NCBI GenBank assembly: GCA_045653225.1 | Contig: JAZOLP010000062.1 | Coordinates: 4,446-68,445, forward strand | DNA: 64,000 bases | Origin: UBA1737 sp045653225 | GTDB taxonomy: Bacteria; Bacillota_I; Bacilli_A; ML615J-28; CAG-313 | Direction: 5' to 3' | Shown: positions 28,543 to 35,068 of the stretch, one piece after another | How the letters are laid out: each line of letters opens with the position of its first letter | How positions within the stretch are numbered: the stretch's first letter is position 1 | The notes under the pieces: generated by a model | The model's input: the letters and a program-made list of their open reading frames with translations, nothing else | What the model was told of the DNA's origin: nothing | Databases searched by the model: none | Made by a program: the position numbers and the translations under genes

Positions 28543-28875
28543 ATGAAAACAATTAATTGGATTTTAGAAAATTGGGATGCGCTTTGCGCGATTGGCGCTA
28601 TTGTGTTTGGCATCGCGATTAAATTAAAAAATCTCTGGACAGGAAATGTTAAAGAATGGTTAATTAACATCTGTCTGGAAATGGAAAAAGAGTTTGGAGA
28701 AAAGACAGGTTTAATTAAAAAATCTAATGCTTATGCAATATTTGTTGAGCAATATCCTATTATATCCAAACTTATAAGTGCAAAAACATTTGATAAAATT
28801 TTAAACGAAGCTCTTGAAATTATACATCAAGAAATTGAGAATAATGAAAAAGTAAAAGAGTATTGCGGAAAATAA
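28543..28875 (+). CDS. Putative holin (small membrane protein)
   Basis: 110 residues with one N-terminal hydrophobic segment (about 12-29, WDALCAIGAIVFGIAIKLK) followed by a cytoplasmic charged amphipathic helix region (LEMEKEFGEKTGLIKKSNAYAIF). This layout resembles LL-H-type phage holins, which sit at the end of the tail module. It is followed directly by a terminator. A second candidate lies on the other strand at 31726-32160, and the endolysin is far away at 47.3 kb, so assignment is tentative. Confidence 0.5.
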   Translation: MKTINWILENWDALCAIGAIVFGIAIKLKNLWTGNVKEWLINICLEMEKEFGEKTGLIKKSNAYAIFVEQYPIISKLISAKTFDKILNEALEIIHQEIENNEKVKEYCGK

Positions 28876-28882
28876 AAAATTT

Positions 28883-28917
28883 GGGGAATCCTAAACGGAT
28901 TCCCCTCTTATTTTTTT
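28883..28917 (+). terminator. Intrinsic terminator after the holin-like gene
   Basis: Perfect 9-bp GC-rich stem (28883-28891 with 28897-28905), 5-base loop, TCTTA then seven T. It closes the tail operon and separates it from the accessory virion cassette. Confidence 0.92.
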
Positions 28918-29023
28918 GCCAAAAATTTTTAAAAAAAATTGGACAAAATTGGGAAATTCTCTTGCCAGAATTTTTATAAGAAAATGGAAGGGAAAAATTC
29001 TTGCAAGAAAGAAGGTTAAAAAA

Positions 29024-29425
29024 ATGTATCCAAATACTTTTGGCAATAATTTATATAATAATTTTATTCCACCGCAATATAGAATGATAGATCAACAGTC
29101 ACAGACTTTTTCTTTAAGAGGCAGACCAGTAGCTTCAATAGAGGAAGCTAGAGCCAGTATGATAGATTTAGATGGATCAATATTCTATTTTCCAAGTATG
29201 GCAAACAATTGTATATATACGAAACAAATTAATTTAGACGGGACTTCTTCTTTAAAAACTTATCAATTAGTAGAAACGCCAACTCCGGCTCCATTCCCTT
29301 CAACTACAGATTTTGTTACTAAAGAAGAATTTAACAAAAAAATAAATGAAATTTTAGAACAAATGAAAGGAGTTAGCGATGACAATGACAAGAGAGAACC
29401 CGCTGCTTTCCCATCCTCTTTTTAA
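29024..29425 (+). CDS. Small virion-cassette protein (Phe-Tyr-Phe substrate-like motif)
   Basis: 134 residues from the ATG at 29024 (AAAGAAGG eight bases before). A longer frame from a TTG at 28916 would begin inside the terminator and is not used. RGRPVASIEEARASMIDLDG followed by SIFYFPSMANNCIYTKQIN is a pattern I recognise from small proteins linked to tail/lysis genes in Firmicutes phages and prophages, function unknown. A C-terminal helix (about 100-118) may oligomerise. It overlaps the next gene by 47 bases. Confidence 0.6.
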   Translation: MYPNTFGNNLYNNFIPPQYRMIDQQSQTFSLRGRPVASIEEARASMIDLDGSIFYFPSMANNCIYTKQINLDGTSSLKTYQLVETPTPAPFPSTTDFVTKEEFNKKINEILEQMKGVSDDNDKREPAAFPSSF

Positions 29426-29564
29426 AAGAGCGCAAGAAATGGCGCAAGGGAAATCAGAAGCAGAGCTTCAACAGATAGCTCTAAATTTATGTAAAGAACG
29501 CGGACTTGACTTTGAGGAAGCTTTTTCCGCGTTTCAAAAACAATTTGGCTTAAGCCAAAAATAA
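29379..29564 (+). CDS. Small helical virion-cassette protein
   Basis: 61 residues (HPLFKRAQEMAQGKSEAELQ, then AFSAFQKQFGLSQK). It starts within the preceding gene with AAAGGAG seven bases before the ATG. The protein looks like a compact three-helix unit and pairs with the previous gene in many Firmicutes phages as far as I recall. Its end contains a 16-base palindrome (TTTGGCTTAAGCCAAA, 29546-29561) which could form a small hairpin before the next gene. Confidence 0.6.
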   Translation: MTMTRENPLLSHPLFKRAQEMAQGKSEAELQQIALNLCKERGLDFEEAFSAFQKQFGLSQK

Positions 29565-29597
29565 AATAAAAAAAATTTTTAGAAAGGAGTACATTAA

Positions 29598-30437
29598 ATG
29601 ATGGACAACGGATTATCAATTGCTGATGCTTTAGCATTATCAAGAAGCAATGGAAATGGTGGCAATGGAGACGGCTTCGGTGGCTTCGACTCTTGGATTT
29701 TCTTCCTTTTCTTCCTTTTAGCTTGGGGAAATGGCGGTATCTGGGGTAACAGAGGCGGCGGATTTGGCGGAGGTGGCTCAGAAGGTGGCGGATATAATCA
29801 CTACCACAACTTCTGCGGAAATGGCTGGGGCTCACCTTTTGCAACTCAAGCAGACGTAAGAGCTGCAGTAGATCAGCAGACACTTATTAGTAAACTTGAT
29901 CAGCAAACCTATGGTCTTGCAGATAGCACATATGCATTAAATAATGCTATCACAAGTGGTTTTGCTTCTGCTGAATTATCAAGATGTAATCAACAAGCAG
30001 CTTTAATGGCTCAGCTTAACAACATAGCTATGAGCAATGAAAAATGCTGCTGCGAAACACAGAGATTAATTGAAAGAGGTTTCTGTGATACAAATTACAA
30101 TCTTGCAACTCAGTCTAATGCAATTCAAGGCGCTATTTGCAGCTCTACAAGAGACATCCTTGAAAACGCAAACAACAACACAAGAGCAATCCTTGATTTC
30201 TTAACAACAGATAAGATTGCTTCATTACAGGCTGAAAATCAAAAACTTCAGCTCGCTGCTTCACAGGCTAACCAGAATAGCGCACTTTTAGCTGCTATTG
30301 ATGCTAGTACAGCAGAAATCATTAGAAGAACAGGCAGCGAATGCCCAATTCCAGCATATGTAGTACCAAATCCTAATTGCTGCTACGATTATCGCGTAGT
30401 TGCTAATAATGGCTGCGGCGGATGCGGAAGCTTCTAA
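29598..30437 (+). CDS. Gly-rich, single-membrane-segment, Cys-rich virion-cassette protein
   Basis: 279 residues. An N-terminal Gly/Asn region (SNGNGGNGDGFGG), one hydrophobic Phe/Leu segment (WIFFLFFLLAWGN, about 35-48), a second Gly-rich and His/Tyr stretch, then a helical body with ADVRAAVDQQTLISKLDQQT, a cluster of Cys (NEKCCCETQRLIERGFCDTN, about 152-171) and a Cys/Gly tail (CCYDYRVVANNGCGGCGSF). Proteins of this architecture are widespread in Firmicutes phages; function is unknown. Could be a tail-tip or membrane-penetrating component held by disulfides or metal. Confidence 0.62.
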   Translation: MMDNGLSIADALALSRSNGNGGNGDGFGGFDSWIFFLFFLLAWGNGGIWGNRGGGFGGGGSEGGGYNHYHNFCGNGWGSPFATQADVRAAVDQQTLISKLDQQTYGLADSTYALNNAITSGFASAELSRCNQQAALMAQLNNIAMSNEKCCCETQRLIERGFCDTNYNLATQSNAIQGAICSSTRDILENANNNTRAILDFLTTDKIASLQAENQKLQLAASQANQNSALLAAIDASTAEIIRRTGSECPIPAYVVPNPNCCYDYRVVANNGCGGCGSF

Positions 30438-30471
30438 TTTAATTTTATGAATTTTCTGAAAAACTAAAATA

Positions 30472-30497
30472 GGCAGGCGGCCGCGAGGTCGTCTGCC
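30472..30497 (+). other. Very stable GNRA-capped hairpin
   Basis: An 11-bp stem (30472-30482 with 30487-30497, two G-U pairs) closed by a GCGA tetraloop, in the leader of the C1q-like gene. It lacks a T-run and contains a NotI sequence. Likely an mRNA stability or translation-control element. Confidence 0.5.
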
Positions 30498-30522
30498 AAA
30501 TACTATAAGAAAGGAGATTATT

Positions 30523-30933
30523 ATGGTTTATACATTTTCAGTTACAGAACAAGCATTAGAAACGAACGAAGCTATTCCTTTCTTAACAGATGGAGTAACA
30601 TATGGTAGCTGTACTTGTCATAGCGCAGGTTCCGCGGCTGTTCAGTTAAAACATACTGGACTTTATTTCGTTACTTTTAATGCGACACTTAGCACAACAG
30701 AAACAACTGGCGACTTAGAAGCTCAGCTTCAAATAAATGGTGTAAACTATCCAGGTGCAGTTGCTTCTGCCGGTGTAACAGAAGGTAATTCTATTTCATT
30801 TTCTGCTCTTGTAAAAGTATTACCAAACTGTTGCGCAATTGATTCTAATTTACCTGCTTCTGTTACTGTTGTAAATACAGGCGTAGACGCTATTTATACT
30901 AACGCTGCGTTAACCATAGTGAAAATAAGATAA
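30523..30933 (+). CDS. Putative C1q/TNF-like beta-sandwich protein
   Basis: 136 residues, almost all beta. HTGLYFVTFNATLSTTET, QLQINGVNYPGAVASAGV and NAALTIVKIR reproduce the rhythm of the C1q/TNF or BclA C-terminal jelly-roll seen in capsid spikes and head fibres of Firmicutes phages. Two Cys in SCTCHSAG and a CC pair near 102 may link trimers. The cassette location and strong GAAAGGAG site suggest an abundant virion surface protein. Its stop overlaps the next ATG. Confidence 0.55.
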   Translation: MVYTFSVTEQALETNEAIPFLTDGVTYGSCTCHSAGSAAVQLKHTGLYFVTFNATLSTTETTGDLEAQLQINGVNYPGAVASAGVTEGNSISFSALVKVLPNCCAIDSNLPASVTVVNTGVDAIYTNAALTIVKIR

Positions 30934-31676
30934 TGGACACAAATTTAAATTCAAGTAATTATGGAATGCCATCTATGGAAGTAGCAAGAAATACACATCA
31001 CCTTGCTTCTAAAATTTACAACAGACAAATAGAAGCTATAATGTTTCACGAATCTTTAATCGATCTTTTTAACCTTTTAAAGCTTGACGGCTTTGTAGAG
31101 TGGCAAGAAGAGGTATTAGAAGATGAAATGGATTTAATGCATAAGTTTAAGAAACAATATGCAAAACATTTAAAAGGAACAGTTGATAAACCAAAATTTA
31201 ATGAATCAACTGACTCTGCTCTTCCAAAAGAATGGCAAGGCAAACAAAATGTAACTATAGATGCAAAAAATATGTCTATGGGTATTAGATATGGTCTAAA
31301 CAAGTATATTGATTGGGAAAAAGAAACTATGAATATGTACAAAGATGCCATGTCTCAAATTGAGAAAGACGGCGAGTTTGATGAATTAGCTTCTTTCCTT
31401 AAAATGCTTTGTAAATCTTCAAAAAAAGAAATAGCATTTGTAGAAGAATTAATCAATGAATTAGAAGAAACTCATTATGAGCCAAACGCAATTAAAAAAT
31501 TACAAAAAGATTATTTTGAAAACTATGAAGATTATGAAGTATCTGGCAATAGAAATGGATATGCATATAATATGCACCCATACTATCCGGCTATGAATAG
31601 AAGACGCGATGATATGGCTATGAACAATGGCCGCGACCGCGCTTATAATAGAAAACTAATCTATTATCGCTATTAA
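30933..31676 (+). CDS. Helical-bundle (ferritin-like) virion-cassette protein
   Basis: 247 residues. The body (about 20-195) is a series of long amphipathic helices with regularly placed acidic residues and a few His (SMEVARNTHHLASKIYNRQI, EWQEEVLEDEMDLMHKFKKQ, SSKKEIAFVEELINELE), resembling a ferritin-like bundle. The C-terminal 50 residues are Tyr/Asn/Arg-rich low complexity (YAYNMHPYYPAMNRRRDDMA). Last gene of the + strand module, directly before the bidirectional terminator. Ferritin-like fold is inference from helix pattern; metal ligands were not assigned. Confidence 0.5.
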   Translation: MDTNLNSSNYGMPSMEVARNTHHLASKIYNRQIEAIMFHESLIDLFNLLKLDGFVEWQEEVLEDEMDLMHKFKKQYAKHLKGTVDKPKFNESTDSALPKEWQGKQNVTIDAKNMSMGIRYGLNKYIDWEKETMNMYKDAMSQIEKDGEFDELASFLKMLCKSSKKEIAFVEELINELEETHYEPNAIKKLQKDYFENYEDYEVSGNRNGYAYNMHPYYPAMNRRRDDMAMNNGRDRAYNRKLIYYRY

Positions 31677-31687
31677 AAGCAAAATAA

Positions 31688-31727
31688 GGGAGTCTTATAT
31701 TTTATATAAGACTCCCTATTTTTTTTT
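31688..31727. terminator. Bidirectional terminator between convergent modules
   Basis: A perfect 13-bp stem (31688-31700 with 31704-31716) and TTT loop. On the + strand it is followed by TATTTTTTTTT, on the - strand by TTATTTTGCTTTT. It is the boundary between the rightward virion module and the leftward replication module; its right flank overlaps the stop codon of the convergent gene. Confidence 0.93.
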
Positions 31728-32160
31728 AATCTTGGGTTTGTTTTAAACTTCTTACTTTTGCTATTAGTGCGTCCATGTGACCATTTCCGCCTAATTTTTT
31801 GTATAAAGTAAACTCTTCTTCAATGTTTTCTAATTCATAAATGCTAATGTGACATGCATTAATATACATAATACATTTGTCTTTTAAAGCATTATAATGC
31901 GCAGATAAAATCCCTTCGCGCAATACATCTAAAGAAGATATAAGTGTTTCTATTTTGTCATTTAATTCTGTATATTCTCCAAGAGTTGTTTCTCTTAACT
32001 CATCAATTTCGTCATATACACTTTTAAATACTTCTTGCTCTCTTCCAGCTTTTACGTATTTGGCATCTTTTTTAATTCTTGCTCCAAGATAAGTAATTAA
32101 ACCTGTTGCCATAGCACCTAAGATACCGAGAGCCCATTTAACCCAATATTCTTGCCACAT
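31726..32160 (-). CDS. Membrane-anchored coiled-coil protein, second holin/lysis candidate
   Basis: 144 residues. One N-terminal hydrophobic helix (about 8-28, WALGILGAMATGLITYLGARI), basic turn, then coiled coil (about 40-85) and a C-terminal domain with ALKDKCIMYINACHISIYEL and YKKLGGNGHMDALI. This matches a common Firmicutes phage protein with conserved YxxLGGNG ending, often placed near lysis genes; its function is not established. It is the last gene of the leftward transcription unit. A TATAAT lies at 32195-32200 on the - strand but with no convincing -35. Confidence 0.55.
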   Translation of the reverse strand: MWQEYWVKWALGILGAMATGLITYLGARIKKDAKYVKAGREQEVFKSVYDEIDELRETTLGEYTELNDKIETLISSLDVLREGILSAHYNALKDKCIMYINACHISIYELENIEEEFTLYKKLGGNGHMDALIAKVRSLKQTQD

Positions 32161-32223
32161 TTGTTCATTCTCCCCTCGTTTATAGTATCTAAATATTATA
32201 AAAATTAGAGGAGCTAGATTGTC

Positions 32224-32715
32224 CTAATTTGTCCTAGAAACTAAATATTTTCCAATACAAATTGCATCACATTCATCTTGAATAACTTTAATGCCATATT
32301 CTTCTTTGATGTATCTTTGCGCGTCACGCTTTTGCTCGGTACGGTTTTTGCCTTTTATACCGAGCGCGCTCTTCCAAGTAGAAGACGGGACTATTTCATA
32401 CGGAACCGACATTTCCGCGCACAATTCTAATAACAATGCTTGAACATAAGCAAGTTTTTTAAATGTTGCTACATTAGTATCTTTTGAAGATCCAGGAATG
32501 TTTTGCAACTGAATTTCTTCTATTGCAACTAATAGCTTTCCACGAAACATTAATTCAGTTATCTTATTTTTAATTTTGCTTTTGAGTTTAATAATTCTTG
32601 CAAACATTTCTCCTTCTGGGGAGAAGTGTTCCCAAGATTCTAGCTGACCATTGACAAATATTGCGATACCTGTAACTTGAGTACTTTGGTCAAGAGCTAA
32701 AATAATTTCATCCAT
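32224..32715 (-). CDS. ruvC: RuvC-like Holliday junction resolvase
   Basis: 163 residues with the RNase H-fold RuvC layout: first catalytic Asp in LALDQST (about 7-13), Glu in AIEEIQL (about 64-70), and a C-terminal DECDAICIG (about 147-155) supplying the last two acidic residues. It would resolve branched replication and recombination intermediates before packaging. The start overlaps the end of the dUTPase gene. Length and motifs are canonical, so this is a confident call. Confidence 0.88.
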   Translation of the reverse strand: MDEIILALDQSTQVTGIAIFVNGQLESWEHFSPEGEMFARIIKLKSKIKNKITELMFRGKLLVAIEEIQLQNIPGSSKDTNVATFKKLAYVQALLLELCAEMSVPYEIVPSSTWKSALGIKGKNRTEQKRDAQRYIKEEYGIKVIQDECDAICIGKYLVSRTN

Positions 32716-33203
32716 TATTTTTTGCTACTTCCTAATTTTCCAGTTCCTCTTTCTGATTCTATTTTCATTAAATCATCATAAGGAATTTCTTCAAACTGAA
32801 CTTTAGGTGGTTCAATAAAAATAGCTTGAGCTATTGCTTTTTCGTATGGGTAAATAATATAGTGATGTTTTTCCCAAGTTTTATCTTCTATGTTTTTTAA
32901 AACTACAATAGGAAAATCATTAGTGTTTGTAATACCAACAAAAATTTCTCCTCTATACCCAGAATCAACAACTCCTGAGCGGAGTGCCATACCCTTAGCT
33001 CCTGTACTTCCTCTTTCGCGCAACAACATTACATAATCAGGTGAAAAGGCTGTCGCTAAACCAGTAGGAATTAGTTTTGTTTTATGCGGGAGTATAATAA
33101 TATAATCTTCATCGAAGCAAGGATAAAGGTCAAATCCCGCATCTTCATCTCTTTTACTTGGTATCTTTGCTTCTGGTCTTAATTTAGAAATCTGTACTTG
33201 CAT
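32715..33203 (-). CDS. dut: dUTP diphosphatase (dUTPase, trimeric type)
   Basis: Converts dUTP to dUMP plus pyrophosphate, keeping uracil out of DNA and feeding ThyX. All five trimeric dUTPase motifs are visible in order: DAGFDL, RGSTGAKG, GVVDSGYRGEI, AIAQAIF and the C-terminal RGTGKLGSS. I chose the ATG at 33203, with GGAG 10 bases before it, over an upstream in-frame start at 33239. The start lies within the end of the upstream gene; the end overlaps ruvC by one base. Confidence 0.93.
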   Translation of the reverse strand: MQVQISKLRPEAKIPSKRDEDAGFDLYPCFDEDYIIILPHKTKLIPTGLATAFSPDYVMLLRERGSTGAKGMALRSGVVDSGYRGEIFVGITNTNDFPIVVLKNIEDKTWEKHHYIIYPYEKAIAQAIFIEPPKVQFEEIPYDDLMKIESERGTGKLGSSKK

Positions 33204-33462
33204 CTTCGTTATTCTCCATTCTTTGTTCGCAGTAAACATCTAAAGTAGAATTCATTGGGTCTTTTTCGTCATTAAATACAAGCTTAGCTGTAACCACATA
33301 ATAAGTATCTACAACTGCACCTTTTTCTTTAACATCTTTTGTTTTGTAAGAAAAATTCTTTAACTCTCCGTATCTATGCTTTTTAAGCTCTGCATGAAGT
33401 TCTTCTACTTCTGCTACACTACTCATTCTATATGTTGCACTATTTTCAATTAAATATTTCAT
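33184..33462 (-). CDS. Hypothetical protein
   Basis: 92 residues, alpha/beta, with a beta-rich central part (DTYYVVTAKLVFNDEKDP) and acidic C-terminus. In the small-gene block between nrdG and dut; overlaps the dut start by 20 bases. No recognisable motif, no membrane segment. Confidence 0.55.
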   Translation of the reverse strand: MKYLIENSATYRMSSVAEVEELHAELKKHRYGELKNFSYKTKDVKEKGAVVDTYYVVTAKLVFNDEKDPMNSTLDVYCEQRMENNEDASTDF

Positions 33463-33475
33463 ATTAAATCTCCTT

Positions 33476-33697
33476 TTACTCTTCCATTAAATGTATTTCA
33501 AAACCTGCTTCGCCAATTAATTCCGCCATTTCTAAAGATATAGATGATTTAAAAACATATATTTCTTTAGTATCTAATTCTCTTAATGAAGGAATTAAAT
33601 CTTCTAATAAGCATCTTTTAATTAATACTGTGGTATCTATGTTGTCACCTTGAAAAATATAAGCTCCGTGCGGAACCATTGTTAATATATATCTCAT
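33476..33697 (-). CDS. Hypothetical protein
   Basis: 73 residues, alpha/beta, with LEDLIPSLRELDTKEIYVFK and a C-terminal GFEIHLMEE. The start overlaps the end of the upstream gene by four bases (ATGA-type coupling). No family recognised. Confidence 0.5.
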   Translation of the reverse strand: MRYILTMVPHGAYIFQGDNIDTTVLIKRCLLEDLIPSLRELDTKEIYVFKSSISLEMAELIGEAGFEIHLMEE

Positions 33698-34047
33698 ATT
33701 TCAATTACTCCTTTATCATATACAAAAAAGTAGTAAGCTCTATCGTCAACCCAGAATATTAAAGCCTCTTCATCTTCTGTTAATGCAATAGATTTTAGTT
33801 CTCCTCTATCAAAAACAGTAAGCATTAATTCGTCCAATAACTTTCCATTTGGGTTCATTCTTAGGTTATGACCTTTTGCAAACATAGTAAAATCATAAGT
33901 TTCTCTATTTAACAAAAGGAAGTATTTATTAGAACTGTGCTTATCAAGATATGATTTTACTAAACCACTAACCATTACTTCTACAAATTCGTCGTCTAAT
34001 TTTTGCATTCCGTTCATTATCATTTGATTAAATTCATATTGTGTCAT
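33694..34047 (-). CDS. Hypothetical protein
   Basis: 117 residues, alpha/beta, acidic, with DDEFVEVMVSGLVKSYLDKH and an IFWVDDRAYYFFVYDKGVIE end. First gene after the promoter at 34073-34101, with AAAGGAGG ahead of the ATG. No family recognised. Confidence 0.55.
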   Translation of the reverse strand: MTQYEFNQMIMNGMQKLDDEFVEVMVSGLVKSYLDKHSSNKYFLLLNRETYDFTMFAKGHNLRMNPNGKLLDELMLTVFDRGELKSIALTEDEEALIFWVDDRAYYFFVYDKGVIEI

Positions 34048-34072
34048 TTATTTAACCTCCTTTTCTATAAAT

Positions 34073-34101
34073 ATATTATCAAAATTTTAATTTGTTTTCA
34101 A
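34073..34101 (-). promoter_or_regulatory. Leftward promoter for the small-gene/dut/ruvC block
   Basis: On the - strand, TTGAAA (34101-34096), 17 bases, TAATAT (34078-34073), preceded by TG-A. The -35 lies in the last codons of nrdG. Member of the 17-bp-spacer promoter family described in the findings. Confidence 0.6.
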
Positions 34102-34569
34102 ACATTCGATAATTCTTTGATTAGCGCTTCCTCGCCATTTCAAAGTTAAATCTTTCTGTTCTTCGACAAAAGGTCCGTCTATTAAATAATTAATTTTTTC
34201 TAATATATTTGTTATATAGATATCTTTTTTAGACATTAATTCTTCTATTGTATATCCTGTCCAGAGGAATATTTTTATATCTGGATGCGCGGCCCGCACC
34301 TTAGAAATTAAATGCGAGACTTCTTTGCGATTTCTCGGATGGAGGGGCTCTCCGCCAAGTATACTTAGGTTACGCTGAATTCCATTAGCAACAAGCGCGT
34401 TAAATATTTCTTTTTCAGTAGCCTTTGTATAAACATTTCCGCTCTGAAAATTCCACGCAGCTTTATTAAAACAACCTGGGCACTGGTGTTCACATCCGCT
34501 AACAAAGAGGGAAACGCATATACCCTCTCCGTTAACTATATCATTTGGATTGATAATCATATAATTCAT
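34087..34569 (-). CDS. nrdG: Anaerobic ribonucleotide reductase activating protein (radical SAM)
   Basis: 160 residues; installs the glycyl radical in NrdD using S-adenosylmethionine and a [4Fe-4S] cluster. SGCEHQCPGC (about 29-38) is the CxxxCxxC cluster motif. NPNDIVNGEGI, ILGGEPLHP and LWTGYTIEEL follow the E. coli NrdG pattern closely and the size is that of NrdG, not of the longer PFL activase. Overlaps the preceding gene by four bases. The phage has no recognisable PFL activase, so PflB would need the host's enzyme, or NrdG acting on both (speculative). Confidence 0.92.
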   Translation of the reverse strand: MNYMIINPNDIVNGEGICVSLFVSGCEHQCPGCFNKAAWNFQSGNVYTKATEKEIFNALVANGIQRNLSILGGEPLHPRNRKEVSHLISKVRAAHPDIKIFLWTGYTIEELMSKKDIYITNILEKINYLIDGPFVEEQKDLTLKWRGSANQRIIECLKTN

Positions 34570-34931
34570 TTTACAAAATCCTCCATAAAATATAAAGTGT
34601 TACAATATAAATTACATACGGGTAAGATAATTTGCTCAATTATTTCATCTGGTATCGTATCATCTATAATGCATGTTTTTGCACGTAAACCGCGAACACT
34701 TTCAGTTGCTTTGTAAACTCTATATGTTGTATTTCCAATTTTTACTATTGGAAACATACTATGTTTTCTTAAATATTCTCCTTGAACTGCTTTTAGAAAA
34801 AAATCTAAATTTTCTAAAGAAGAATAAAAAATTATATTTGATAAACTTTGATTGCCACAAGGTACATTTAAAGTTTTTCTTGGAGTATTAAAATATTCAG
34901 TAATTTTTTTTCTATTTAAATATCTTTCCAT
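34566..34931 (-). CDS. Hypothetical protein between pflB and nrdG
   Basis: 121 residues, mixed alpha/beta, with PRKTLNVPCGNQSLSNIIFY and CIIDDTIPDEIIEQIILPVC. Its ATG shares bases with the stop of the 45-codon nrdD-tail-like frame (TAATG), and its stop overlaps nrdG by four bases, so it belongs to the nrd operon. Contains four Cys, not in a metal-binding spacing. A role in glycyl-radical enzyme function would be a guess. Confidence 0.5.
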   Translation of the reverse strand: MERYLNRKKITEYFNTPRKTLNVPCGNQSLSNIIFYSSLENLDFFLKAVQGEYLRKHSMFPIVKIGNTTYRVYKATESVRGLRAKTCIIDDTIPDEIIEQIILPVCNLYCNTLYFMEDFVK

Positions 34932-35068
34932 TAGTTAGTCACCTTCCAATATTTTACCCTCTCTTTCACTTCTGTTTGTTTGCCTTTGTTAAATGCAGTT
35001 GTGTAATTTCCTATTAAGCAACCATTGTTATAGACAATGATTATATAATTTATTTTACAGCCCTCCAT
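34931..35068 (-). pseudogene. 45-codon reading frame resembling the NrdD glycyl-radical C-terminus
   Basis: The frame begins inside the last codons of pflB, stops in TAATG with the next gene, and encodes a protein whose second half reads GCLIGNYTTAFNKGK and ERVKY. The intact NrdD here ends GYLTGNYTTAFNKGK...RVKH, so 11 residues are identical and the Gly at the radical position is kept, but the conserved Arg-Val before it is lost. Just downstream of the pflB stop, the DNA also resembles the nrdG ribosome-binding and start region with ATG changed to ATA. I read it as a relic of a rearrangement; a spare radical tail like GrcA is the exciting alternative. Confidence 0.6.
34970..35023. repeat. Direct repeat copy A of the nrdD 3' end
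   Basis: Matches 37271-37330 with small gaps; the core TTAAATGCAGTTGT plus one variable base plus TAATTTCCT agrees at 23 of 24 positions. With copy B it flanks pflB in direct orientation, as expected if pflB was inserted or duplicated into the nrd operon by recombination at the nrdD tail. Confidence 0.75.

Noticed and set aside
28916..29023. An extended start (TTG 28916) for the gene at 29024
   Set aside because: The TTG lies inside the terminator T-run, while the ATG at 29024 has AAAGAAGG at proper spacing.
31688..31727. Palindrome at 31.7 kb as an origin or attachment site
   Set aside because: It is a perfect convergent terminator with T-runs on both sides, and no integrase or repeat pair is present in the window.
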